Part shown: piece after piece, positions 53,493 to 63,777 of the stretch
Layout of the letters: every line of letters starts with the position of its first letter
Numbering within the stretch: position 1 is the stretch's first letter
Assembly (NCBI RefSeq): GCF_050624435.1
Contig: NC_134546.1
Location: 16,763,001 to 16,827,000 of the forward strand
DNA: 64,000 bases
Direction: 5' to 3'
DNA from: Tenrec ecaudatus
Taxonomy: Eukaryota; Chordata; Mammalia; Afrosoricida; Tenrecidae
Position numbers and translations under genes: made by a program
The notes under the pieces: generated by a model
What the model was told of the DNA's origin: nothing
The model's database searches: none
What the model saw: the letters and a program-made list of their open reading frames with translations, nothing else

Positions 53493-54284
53493 TGGAGGAA
53501 GTGTGCTAAGGGCAAAAAGGCGGCCTGGATCACATGCCAGGAAAAACAGGGTGGGGCCGGGTGGCCAATCCTAGTCTCCAGTGCCCGGGGAGCCAGAGCC
53601 AGAACTTCCCAGTTTGCTTTACCCTCAGAGAGACTGTCATTTCCAGCAGGACTAAAAATTGTCAATGGCATGTGGCCAGAGGGCAGGGGCAGGCTAGGTA
53701 ACAGGGTGGCTCCTGACGTGGAATGGAGCAGGGAGGAAGCCAGGCGGGGAGCTTCCCAGGGAGGACCTATGGTTGCCCTCTAGGGGTGAGGTCCAGGTTG
53801 CCTCTCAGATCTGCCCCCAAGGGCTCCTCTCGCTCCAGAGCCATTCTCAGTGGCCTGTCTTTTTAAGAGGACAGACCAGGAGACAGAGACACCCCTCAAG
53901 CCAACGTTGGAACCATCCCTTCTCTGCAGAGCCACCACCAGCTCTTGGCATCTCCACCCCTTCCTCCCCCCACCCCCACTGTACAACTCAAGCAATAGGA
54001 CTGGTCCCAAAACAACCTAAGGAAGCCGCTGTGAGAGCCTGTGAGAAGACTGTACCCCACAGCTCCATGTGCCTTCAGGGATAAGGCTCACTCACTTGTT
54101 CACTCATTCATTCATTCACTCACTCATTCATTCATTCACTCACAGTCTTTCCAGGGACTCTGCAAGTTGGCCAATGGCCCCCTCAAAAACCAGTCTAGCA
54201 GTGCAAGAGAACCTCTTTTAAGCTCGACTGATTGAGAAGTTTTCACAAGAGATAGCTGTGTTTTGTAATTATACTATTAGAATC
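53493..54284. other. Unassigned sequence with ATTC/ACTC repeat
   Basis: A simple repeat of cactcattcattcattcact units occupies about 54,088-54,142. The rest is ordinary and unrecognised. Confidence 0.45.
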
Positions 54285-54463
54285 AAAACCCCACAAACTC
54301 ACTCCCACTGAGTCATTGTTGACACCTGTGGATTTCCGATACTGTAACTGTTTACAGGAATAGAAAGTCCAGTGTTTCTCCCAAGGAGCTGCTGCTGCTG
54401 GTTTCGAACTGCTGGCCATGTGGATCGCAGCCCAATGTGTAACCACTACGCCAACAGGGAAAT
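54285..54463 (-). repeat. AfroSINE, antisense
   Basis: All blocks are present from the reversed tail (acaaactcactcccactgag) to the head (accactacgccaacaggg). A short gct triplet expansion sits in the 'gagctgctgctgctggtttc' block. Confidence 0.85.
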
Positions 54464-55717
54464 TCATCCCATCAATGTGACTACCAGTTGGAAAACTGAA
54501 GCGACTTAGGAGACTCTTGTTTCCACCCAGTGAAGCAGCGTGTCCCGAGCTCTCTCCTGGCAAGCGCATCCACAAGTGGGGTGACTATGCGGTTCCCAAA
54601 ATCAACAACCCTAATGACTTCACACAAATATTTTTTTTCCATTAACTAATTCAGACAGCCTTTTCCTCATGAGTCTAAGTCAACATTTTTTACTATATTG
54701 TGTTCCAAGGAATGAGGCCAGAATTCAAAAAGCCACGAAGCCCCTGACTGAACTATGCCACAGCCACACCGCCCACGCTTACTTCCCACACCTCCCAGCT
54801 AGGTAGGGCCAAGGCAGGGTTTTCCTTTTCCGTTAAATTTAAAGGAGGCTTAAGGAAGTGTCAGGATCCCCCAGGGCTAGGGGACAAGGCAGTGGCTTTG
54901 TGGGCCATGGTCTCTTTCCTGACCTTGTCCGTCTTCCCAGCTCTTGGTGGGAAGCGCCAGGCGGCTGCTTTTACTCAGCTAGACCCCCTTAGAAACGCCA
55001 TCGTTAAGAGAGAGTGAAAAGAGAGAGCGCGCGAGAAAGGAGAAAGAGAAATTGAGGTAAGCGTTGCGTTTGAGTCTTAATCCTTCCAAAGGAGCCTCAG
55101 TGTCCATAAAAAGGGGGAACCACTCTCACGAGAATGCAAGTGGATCTGGCTGTGCGTGTGCTTTCTGAAGGGCACTTTCTTGGAGGGAGGGAGGGAGAGA
55201 AAGAGGGGGGGAGGGAGAGGAGAGGGCGGGGGGGGGGGGGGTTACATTTAAATGCTATGACTGTTGTTGGATGATGATGACTACCACCCACTCCTTCTTC
55301 CTGCCACTCCCTAAGCCCTGCCCTCAGGTTCCCACTGAGCCCAGGGCCACACCTTCCTCCGTGGGGCCTGTGGAGACTGCCAGCAGGAAGGGAGAACCAA
55401 GATCTCGGGCAGCCTTCCCTCAGCGGTTCAAGGGCCCCCATTCTGAAGACGTATCCGCTCCCACCTATGACCTCTAAGAAACATTCAAGGGAATCCATGG
55501 CCCATGAACATTTCCCCCCAAATGTGCTTCCGGTGCCTCAAATTCAACCCCAGGAAGCACAGCCGCTGCTTCCTCCTGGAAGAAAGGCGCCCTCTTCAAG
55601 CACATCCATTTCTATCGGGACTGAGCTAATCCATTTCTATCGTTCCGTTTCACAGGGTAGCCTAACACCACGGATCGTCTTTGGCTGGTCAGTCATTTCA
55701 TTCTTTCTCTTCTGCAG
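54464..55717. other. Unassigned sequence with G-rich tract
   Basis: A purine-rich stretch (55,175-55,241) ends in a 14-base G-run. A donor-like gaggtaagcg lies at about 55,055, but no matching acceptor or coding exon was identified. Confidence 0.35.
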
Positions 55718-55905
55718 ACAAACCCCAGCCCACTGCCGGCGAGTCAGTGCTGACTCACAGCAGCCCTGGACCACCCTGTGGGACCCAGGGCTTCCGGCCG
55801 GCACATCTTTAAGGGAGCAGCCGGCCCCATCCTTTTCCTGGGGTTGAACTGCTAACCTTCCCGTCAGCAGCCCAACTCACAACCCCTGCCCCCACCAGGG
55901 CTCCC
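55718..55905 (-). repeat. AfroSINE, antisense, GC-rich
   Basis: The reversed tail ('cagcccactgccggcgagtc') through 'ggttgaactgctaaccttcc' to the head 'ccccaccagggctccc' is complete but with several small changes. Confidence 0.8.
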
Positions 55906-56079
55906 TTCCTGCACCATGGATTCACCGTGTCGTTCGGATTGGGTCTTTATTTTCTAACCCTACTACCCACCCCAGCTGACGTCTTCTTAGCTCAGGGCTG
56001 CAGTGCCACTGTTACCTCCCTAACTAGTTTTCTCTAAACTCATTTTCTGCTTCATTCACTTCCCACGCCCACGCTCATC

Positions 56080-56190
56080 ACTGCTTTTACCACTCTTACC
56101 TACTCAAAAGCCTACAATGGCTCTTTATTAGCTAACCCATCAGGGTGAAATAACTCTCAGCCCACCTACTACCCTCAAGAAAGCTAGGAT
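56080..56190 (+). repeat. L2-like fragment
   Basis: The text 'ctactcaaaagcctacaatg' followed by 'gctctttattagctaaccc' resembles the L2 phrase around 'ctcaaaaaccttcagtggct'. It is short and old. Confidence 0.45.
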
Positions 56191-56377
56191 CTAGTTCCTA
56201 TTTTTAAGTGACTTTTTTCTGAATTAGGATATGTAACCTTTTAGCACTGTGTTGCATGGTTATGTGAGTCTATGCACCTGGCTCTGGCTCACAGTGACAG
56301 TGACTCTTTGGGGGGTGGCGTTAACAGGGTAACCCTCAATAAACTTTCTCGAACAAGGGAATCCCTGGTGGCTTAAA

Positions 56378-59300
56378 TCAGGAAAGATGTGTGTCAAGGT
56401 TGCACCCTGTCATCGCACTTCTTCGATCTTTGGGCTGAACAAATAATCCGAGAAGCTGGACGATATGAAGAACATGGTATCGAGGTTCACAATGCAGATA
56501 GCCCGATCTTACTGAGACGGAAGAGGCCCTGCAAGCACGTTTTAATACAAATCAAGCTCCCGAGATGGAATACAGGTCAATGTTAAGAAAAGCACGCACT
56601 CACAACTGGACCAATCTGCATCGTGCTGCATGGAGAAAAGACTGAAGTTGTCAAGGAATTCATGGTACTTGGATCCACAATCACTGCTCAGGGAAGCGGC
56701 AGTCAAGAAATGGAACAATGCATTGCACTGGGCAATTCTGCTGCCCAAGACCTTTCATTAAAGTGTCTAAGAGCAAAGATGCCGCTCGGAGGACTAAGAC
56801 GCACCTGACGCAAGCCATGGTGTTTGCAATCCTCTCATAGAACATGTGAAAGTTGAACACAAGAGGAATATATTTTACATTGGAATTATGGTGTTGGGGA
56901 AGAACATTGAAAGTTCCATGGACTTCCAGAGAAGAAACATGTCTGTACTGGGAAACGTTCAGTTGGAATGTTCCTTAAACAAGAAGAGTGAGACCGTACC
57001 ACCTACTTTGTTAGGTGCCAGTTCCAACTCGGAGGGACCCTGTGTCCAACACAAGGAAACACTGCCTGCCTTGTGCCAGTCTCACTACAGTTCTTACGTC
57101 TGAGCCCATCCATGCAGCCCTGGGGCGACCCAGCTTGTTGAGGGCCTGCCTCTCTTTGCTGCCCCACTACTTGACCAAGATGATGTCCTTCTCCAGGGAC
57201 TGGTCTCTCCTGACAACATGTCCAAAGTACATGAGACGAAGTCCCACCGCCCAGGTTTGCCTCTAAGCAGCACTCTGGTTGTACTTCTCCCAAGGGAGAC
57301 CTGTGTGTTCTCTTGGCAGTTCATGGTGTTTTCAAGATTCTTGGCCAGCACATAATTCAAACTTAATTTGTATACATCAACCCTTCTTCAGTATTCCTTA
57401 GTCAATGTCCAACGTTCACATGCATATGACATGATTAAAAACACCATAGCTTGGGTCAGGCACACTTTCGTCCTCAAAGTAACATCCTTGCTTTTCGACA
57501 CTTTAAAGAGGTTGTGTGCAGCAGATTTATCCAGTGAGATATGTCATTTCAACTCTTGACTGCTGCTTCCATGAGCCTTGACTGTGGATCCAAGCAAGAC
57601 AAAATCCTTGACAACGTCAACATTTTCTCCATTTATCATGTTACCAACTGAGCTGTGATCCACACTAAAGGCTGTAGCGCTTGATCTTCGTCAGCAAGTG
57701 CTTCAAGTCCTCCTCACATTCAACAAGCAAGGGTGTGTCATCTGCATATCTCAGGTTGTTAATAAGCCGTCCTCCAATCCTGATGCCGTGTTCTTCTTCA
57801 TAAAATGCGGTCTCTCTGATTGTTCGTTCAACACACAGATTGAATACGTATCGTGAGAGGATGCAGCCCTGATACATACCTTTCCTGGTTTCATGCCCTT
57901 GTTGTGTTTGCACACACTACCTCTGATCCCTTGTGGAGGTTCCAAATGAGCACACGATAGTGTTCTGAGATCCCCATTCTTCTTAAGATTATCCATAGTT
58001 TGCTATGGTCCACCCAGTCGATTGCCTAAACATAGTCAGGAAAACACGAGTAAACATCTTTCAGGTGTTCTCTGCTTCCAGTCAAGGTCAATCTGACATC
58101 AGTAAGGACATCCCTAGTTCCATGTCCTCTCCTTAACCCAGTCTGAACCTCTGGAAACTACATCATTATTGGATGATTTTTTTTTCACATTTTACTTGCA
58201 TGTGATATAAATGACAGTGTTTAATTTGAACAGTCTGTTGGGTCACTTTCCTTCGGAGTCAGTACAGATATGGATCTCTTCCAGCCAGTTGGCCACATAG
58301 CTGTCTTCCAAATTCCTTGGAAAAGACAAACAAGTGCTTCCAATGCTTCATCAGTTTGTTGAAACGTTGCAGTTGGCGTTACATCAATTCCTACAGCCTT
58401 GTTTTTGGTTAATGCTTTCAATATAGCTTGGCTTCTTCTTTCAGTACTATCAGTTCCTACTCATATGCTACTTCTTGAAATGGCTGTAAGTTGAATATTG
58501 GGGTGCAGTGACTCTGTGTTCTTTCCATCTTCTTTGGATGCTTCCTGCAACTTCAATATTTTGCCCACAGAATTTCCAATATTGCAACTCCAGACTTACC
58601 TCTCTTCTTGAATTCTTTCAGTCTAAGATATGTGGAGTGTGTTTTTGGTTTTAATTCTCTCTGGGTCTTCACACATTTCATTATAATATTTTAATTTGTC
58701 TTCTCGAGCTGCCCTTTGAGATTTTCTATTCAGCTATTTCAGTTCTTCAAAGTGCCTAGGTCACTCTACACTTAAGAACAAGTTTCAGCGTCTCTGCTGA
58801 CATCCATTTTGATCTCTTTCTTTCCTGTCTTTTTAATGACCTTTTGCTTTCTTCATGCATGGTGTTCTTGATGTCATTCCCAGAGATCATCAGATCATAA
58901 TCATCATTCTGCCCTTGGTGAACAATGCATCAAATCTGTTCTTGAGATCTTCTCAAAACTCGGGGGGACAGACGCAAGGTCACATTTTGATTCTCATGAA
59001 CTTGTCTTCATTTTCTTCAGCTTCAACCTGAATTTCCATATGCAACATTGTCTATTCCACAGTCAGCCCATGGCCTTGTTTTAGCTCCTCATATTGCTCA
59101 TATTGGAGCCATCTGATTTCTGTGTGTTCCGTCTGGAGAGGCCTTCCATGGTGCTGTAAAAAGTCATTGCGATGAACAAGTAGTCGGTCCTGCAACATTG
59201 TGTCCCACAGTCCCTGGTCTTGTTCCTGTCCCAGGGCCACAGCTCCTTCCTCCGTTTCCAATGTCTGCATTCCAATCACCAATAATTGTCAGTGCATCTT

Positions 59301-59950
59301 GGGTGCATGTTTAATCACCTTCAGACTGAAGGCATTGGTAGAATTCTTCAATTTCATCACTAGCTTTGGTGGCTGGCGCATACATTTGAATAACAGTTGC
59401 ACTGACTGGATTTCCTTGAGCTCGGAGGAATAAAATGCTATCACAGCACTGTCTGTTAAGCTAGATCTTGAAATGAAATCGTTTTGATGAGGACTGCAAA
59501 GTCTTCCTTCTGCATGTGTCATTCCTGGCGTAGGAATTCCTGATTCCAAATGGCCAGTATCAGTCTATTTCAGCTCATTGATTCCTAGAATATTGATTTT
59601 TTATGGGTTCCATTTCATTTTTTACAACTTCCAATTTTCCTAGATTCATGCTTTGTCCATCTCAAGTACAACAAATCGGCAGGCAAAAGGTAGCTCTTTT
59701 ACTTAGGCCATATTTTCAGACAGGTCTAGTCCCTGGAAAAGGGCGAAAGGGCAGCATGCTTGGTAAAGTATGTCAGTGACAAAGAGGGAAGCCCTTGATG
59801 AGAAGGACTGACACAGCGGCTGCAGCAATTCGCCCAAACCTAACAATGTGAGCGTGGTGCAGGGTCACGTAGTGCTTCGTTCTGCTGTGCATACGGTCGC
59901 TGTGAGTCAGAACCAACTCCACAGGACCCAACGACGACTGCTGCTGCTGT
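56378..59950 (+). mobile_element. BovB/RTE copy, sense, split by another BovB
   Basis: The left part (56,378-57,010) covers the region from just before the RT catalytic box to the C-terminal region. The YADD position reads NADS (near 56,495-56,506), so the enzyme is dead. The right part (about 59,691-59,950) continues at exactly the next base class: 'cttaggccatattttcag', 'ccctggaaaagggcg', 'agcatgcttggtaaagta', then the 3' terminus 'gcatacggtcgctgtgagtc'. The 2.7-kb gap is an antisense BovB. The sequence 'tactttg' on the left and 'tacttag' on the right look like a worn TSD. Confidence 0.8.
57011..59690 (-). mobile_element. Near-complete BovB/RTE LINE, antisense, decayed
   Basis: On the minus strand the element runs from the endonuclease to the 3' terminus. 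The APE-type endonuclease shows a tract reading TVIQMYAPATKA (about 59,360-59,400) and the conserved GDWNADIG motif (59,257-59,280). The reverse transcriptase shows YQGCILS and an intact LRYADDT catalytic box (YADD codons at 57,737-57,748). The 3' end is at 57,011 (complement of ggcacctaa). RTE elements encode both enzymes in one ORF; here the frame is broken by many stops and indels, so no active protein is expected. The first few hundred bases of the family's usual 3.2 kb are missing. It inserted into a sense BovB copy. Confidence 0.85.
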
Positions 59951-59954
59951 TCAC

Positions 59955-60113
59955 GGAGCCCCGTGGTTATGCACTCAGCTGCAAACGGAACCCAGCTACT
60001 GCTCCACAGGAGGAGAACGTGGCGGGCTGTTTCCCGAAAGATTACAGCCTGGAAACTCCCTGGCACTGTTCTGTTCTGTCCTGTAGGACAGCTATTGCTG
60101 TATTCGACTAAAT
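59955..60113 (+). repeat. AfroSINE, sense
   Basis: The head ('ggagccccgtggttatgcac'), the block 'cacaggaggagaacgtggcg' and the tail ('tcctgtaggacagctattgc') are in order. The SINE sits directly after the BovB 3' end. Confidence 0.75.
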
Positions 60114-60148
60114 GCTAACAGGTTTTGTGTAGTTTTCTTCAGGAATAT

Positions 60149-60199
60149 ATGGATGGATGGATGGATGGATGGATGGATGGATGGATGGATGGATGGATA
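60149..60199 (+). repeat. (GGAT)n microsatellite
   Basis: Twelve or more GGAT units follow 'caggaatatat' and are followed by a short TATA-rich run. Confidence 0.95.
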
Positions 60200-60541
60200 T
60201 GTATATATATAAAGTTTAAACAGGAACAAATTTATATCCTATATACTTTTCATGTTTATACTGTGGTCATATTTCTACATCAATCATTATAGACCTATTT
60301 CATTTATCACCACCTGGATAAACCACAATTTATATATCCCTATCAGTGACCATTTTGGTGTGTCATAGGTATTTTTTTACATTTGCCCTTGGGATCAATA
60401 TCTAGATTAAGAATAGCTGGTCTAAGCCTGTGCATGCATTTTACACTTTGATACATATTGCCAAACTGAACTTCAGAAAGGTTGTACTAATTTATATTAT
60501 CAGCAGCGGGGTAGGGGTTCCTGTTTCCTCAAGCTTTTACC

Positions 60542-61222
60542 ATGTGGGGGACCAGCCTCCCAATAATCAAATGGATCCAAGGGGCGGTTGTATAATTGAG
60601 AGGTGAACTAAGGAAACATCAGACAAGATAAAGCATGCAAGTGCTCACCTTCACAGTCATGACCGGGCAGAGGCCGAGTAATATAGCTCACGAGCTTATG
60701 TGCCCTGGAGCACGCAGGCCATGGCAAGCACATACATCATGGGAAGGGGCTGCACAATAAATAAGCATAAACATAACCGGAGGGGGATGAGCTAGGAGTA
60801 TACACGCAATAGGAAGGGGAGGCACCAGAGGCACACATGTGACGGGAAGGCACATACGTAATATGATGGGTGGACTTTATAATAAAGATGGCAGCCTAAC
60901 CTTGGTCATCCCTGAGTTGGCTTGACCTTCGGTGACTTTGAGTTCTCCTTTAGGGGAACAACTTATTATTCTTATCATAAGGGAGTGGGTCCTACTCAGA
61001 GTGGGACAGACAATAGGGTCTGATTGCTCTAGAAGGTGGACAACATTCAGGAAGATAACCCTCAAGTGGTTGACCTCCAAGTGTACAGTCGGTGACCATG
61101 TATTGCAAACAGCACCTTAAACTTGGCGTTATTATGGGGGGACATGGCGGAGAATAACTTTTACTGAGGAGAATGTGAGTGAAACGCAACTCCAGCCCCT
61201 GAACGTGAAGGTTTCCTCCACA
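60542..61222 (+). mobile_element. Putative solo LTR, class uncertain
   Basis: The 681-bp block begins tgtgggggaccagcctcccaa and ends gtttcctccaca, so the ends are TG...CA with a short inverted repeat. It contains an AATAAA at 60,881-60,886. The size and terminal form suggest an ERV class II type LTR. The flanking bases do not show a TSD, so the boundaries could be wrong. No viral gene is present. Confidence 0.45.
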
Positions 61223-61668
61223 GGAGCCAGGGCCTCCCAGACTCAACGTATGAATGTTGAAAGTTTGCCTGAATACACTCTTTTCCCAGTTTTTAGTTTT
61301 CACATTACCCGAGTAAGTTTTCCCTTTTTCATATTTATCAATCTAAACGGCAAAAAAGGATTATTTCGCTCTTCTTACATTATTGGGTTATAAATGGGAA
61401 ATAGCTTTTATTCCCATACATTTGCTAAGCCATTTCTCGATGACCCAACCCACTTTTTCTTTCATTTCTCTGTACTTGCTTTTTTGCCCTATTGATTTGT
61501 AAGCACTTGTGTATACACCAGATATATGTTGAATACCCTTTGTAACTAATCCATCTGCTCATTTTTACCTTCATTTATGGTGTTTACTGAGATGTTTATG
61601 TGTTTTAGCTAATCCACTACACGCTCTGCTTTGGTGTCATACTGAAAAAGCCTAATTGTCTTCTAGAA

Positions 61669-61843
61669 CAGGGGTTCTCAACCTTCCTAATGCCTCAACC
61701 CTTTAATACAGTTCCTCATGTTGTGGTGGCCCTCCAACCATAAAATTGTTTTCACTGCTATTTCATAACTATATTGAGTGACCCCTGTGAAAGGGTTTTA
61801 ACAACCCCCCAGGGGGTCACGACCCACAGGTTGAGAATCACTG
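61669..61843. mobile_element. SPIN-like hAT transposon, second copy
   Basis: The 175-bp element starts caggggttctcaaccttcct and ends ggttgagaatcactg. The flanks ttctagaa (61,661-61,668) and ttctagta (61,844-61,851) match at 7 of 8. Internal SPIN text includes 'tttaatacagttcctcatg' and 'gggggtcacgacccacagg'. It is in the opposite orientation relative to the 22.9-kb copy and is slightly shorter. No transposase is encoded. Confidence 0.88.
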
Positions 61844-62100
61844 TTCTAGTACATTTATTGCTTTAGATTTTATGTGAAAATTTTTAATCCACCTAGAATT
61901 TATTTTGCTATGTGATAAGAAACAAGTATTTTTTAAAGATGGTTAGTCAGTTGTCCTTTATTACTTTTCCTAACGGTATCCTTCCCACTGAAAACGAGTT
62001 CTGCTTCTAGACGGCATCTATTTTGAACTCTGCTCCCCTCTCACTGTCCACCACTGGGTTTGGATAAGTTGTTGCCTATATTAAAATAGTCTTTTTTCAT

Positions 62101-63206
62101 CCACAGATCCATCCAAGCAACACCATTCAAGGGGCAAAGAGAAGTGGTAAATACTAGTTAAGGGAAGAAATACCAATAAATAAATAAATAAAATGTTAAA
62201 AAGGAAGAAATGCCTTCAAAAGAAGGAAGATAATATGAAAGATTGAGTCTGAGAGTTCTACGGATCCTTTGTGTGATGAAACAACAGGAAAAAGCTTCCT
62301 GTTAACTCAGGAGCCTTGCCCATAAAGAGACGGGCCTAAAGTTAAGGCTGGGATCAAGTTAGAGAAAGTTACACTGCTTTGCATAATAGATTAATAAGCA
62401 TTTGGAGTTCCTTGTGCCAATATGGTAAGGAGGATTTGGAGAGGGAACAAAGAAAGCTTTTAAGAGACCGAGACGATGTCCAATGGCAAATCAGAAAGCA
62501 TTGCTACCAGGTTCCAGTTCACACATGCACAGGTCGATTCCAAACAAACTGTGTTCAGCAGGTCCCTGCCGTGAGTGGCTGGCTGCAGACAAATTCCCTC
62601 AGTGTAACTCATTTGTCTTCAATTTGGCTCTCCTTCGGCTGCTTGCAGGAAAAAACAGAGGGCCTCTGCTAGTTCCATTCAAGGCCAAGTTGTCAGCTCA
62701 GAAGGCTATGGAGACTGTTTTGAGGTTCCCAAGGGCCATCTGAGCGATGTTCTCAAAGGACCCAGGACAACCACGGGGACTAATTAGGAGAACACAATTT
62801 TAAGAAGAATGCATCAGTGAGAAAATGGCCAGGAAAGTTGTGCCAGGATATTTTTCCATTACCACAACGTGCCTGCTCCATTCTTTGAGGGCACCAAGAA
62901 TTGTCTTAGGAGAATCTTACTGGGAAACTTAGCCCACCTGCCCGACAGCCCTGGTTTTGCCCCTCCCCTTCAGGTGTCTTTTTGTTGCCAAAACCCAAAG
63001 AAAATTGAAGATGAACAGTCTCTGCATTCCTGAAAGATGCTTTTTTGGCATGGTATGAATTAAAGAATGCAGAATTCTGGTGGTACAGGTTAGAAACATG
63101 GAAACACTACTGTTTGGGCATGGTACAAATAAGAGTGCAGAATTCTCAGGCAAAGGTTACAATCTGATTCAAAATGATCAATACTAGTCCACCATAGCTC
63201 ACTATT
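62101..63206. other. Unassigned sequence, possibly an unnamed transposon
   Basis: A short AAAT repeat lies at 62,174-62,194. The interval 62,400-63,190 is unlike the SINEs and L1 tails and has short frames on both strands (for example 62,379-62,672) without recognisable motifs. It contains a repeated phrase 'gcatggtatgaattaaagaa' and 'gcatggtacaaataagag' about 70 bp apart, each followed by tgcagaattct. Confidence 0.35.
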
Positions 63207-63207
63207 A

Positions 63208-63294
63208 CCGTATATACTCATGTATAAACCGAGTGTTTTAGCACATCTTTTATGCAATTTTTGTGGTAAAATTAGGTGCCTTGGCTGATATTCA
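63208..63294. mobile_element. TA-flanked MITE, second copy, truncated
   Basis: The left end ccgtatatactcatgtataa follows TA at 63,206-63,207. The interior 'tttttgtggtaaaattaggt' is the reverse complement of the interior of the 48.6-kb copy, so the element is inverted relative to it. The other terminal repeat is missing after about 63,294. Confidence 0.75.
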
Positions 63295-63357
63295 GTACTT
63301 AGAATTTCAGTCACCAAGCACCCCATATTACATTTTTTACAATCCCTACATTTCCTT

Positions 63358-63572
63358 GAAGGTGGCAGAGGGGGTTATGTGTTGGGCTGCTATCTGCAAG
63401 GTCAGCTGTTTGAAACCACCAGCTGCTTCTTGGGAGAAAGATGAGGCATTCTGCTTTATAAAGGGGTACATTCTGCTTTATAAAGGGGTAAAGTCTCAGA
63501 AACCCACTGGGGAAGTTCTACCTTGCCCTATAGGGTCCTTAGTCAGAATTGACAAAGTGGCAGTGAGTTTGA
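63358..63572 (+). repeat. AfroSINE, sense, with 22-bp internal tandem duplication
   Basis: Head-side 'gttgggctgctatctgcaag', 'gtcagctgtttgaaaccacc' and tail 'aagtggcagtgagtttg' are clear. The unit cattctgctttataaagggg(ta) is present twice in tandem at about 63,446-63,489. Confidence 0.85.
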
Positions 63573-63577
63573 AGCTT

Positions 63578-63765
63578 CCTTGATTCATACTTTGTACATT
63601 TCATGTTCCAAAAGAGTGGAAAGCTCTCAACAGGACAACTGACACAAGCAGCTGCAACAATGAACTCAGACCTAGGAGCAATTGTGAGGATGGCGCAGTG
63701 TTTCATTCTGTTGTGCATAGGATTGCTATGGGTTGGAACCAAGTTGACAGCCCCTAAAAACATGT
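63578..63765 (+). repeat. BovB/RTE 3' end, sense
   Basis: The text 'tcatactttgtacatttcat' through 'ctgacacaagcagctgcaac' and 'atggcgcagtgtttcattct' to the terminus 'gattgctatgggttggaacc' is the last 190 bp of the RTE element. Confidence 0.8.
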
Positions 63766-63777
63766 TCCCATTTGGTT

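Larger units (their letters stand above)
60230..62100 (+). repeat. Ancient L1M-like 3' region, sense, twice interrupted
   Basis: Blocks such as 'gggatcaatatctagattaa', 'atattgccaaactgaacttc', 'ggttgtactaatttatatta', then after the first insert 'tttatcaatctaaacggc' and 'gatttgtaagcacttgtgta', and after the second 'tccacctagaatttattttg' follow the order of old eutherian L1 3' UTR text. It is highly diverged. An LTR-like segment (60,542-61,222) and a SPIN copy (61,669-61,843) are inserted in it. Confidence 0.6.

Noticed and set aside
55010..55065. Possible non-coding first exon ending in a strong donor (gaggtaagcg).
   Set aside because: A single donor-like match is expected by chance. No promoter, acceptor or downstream exon could be tied to it.
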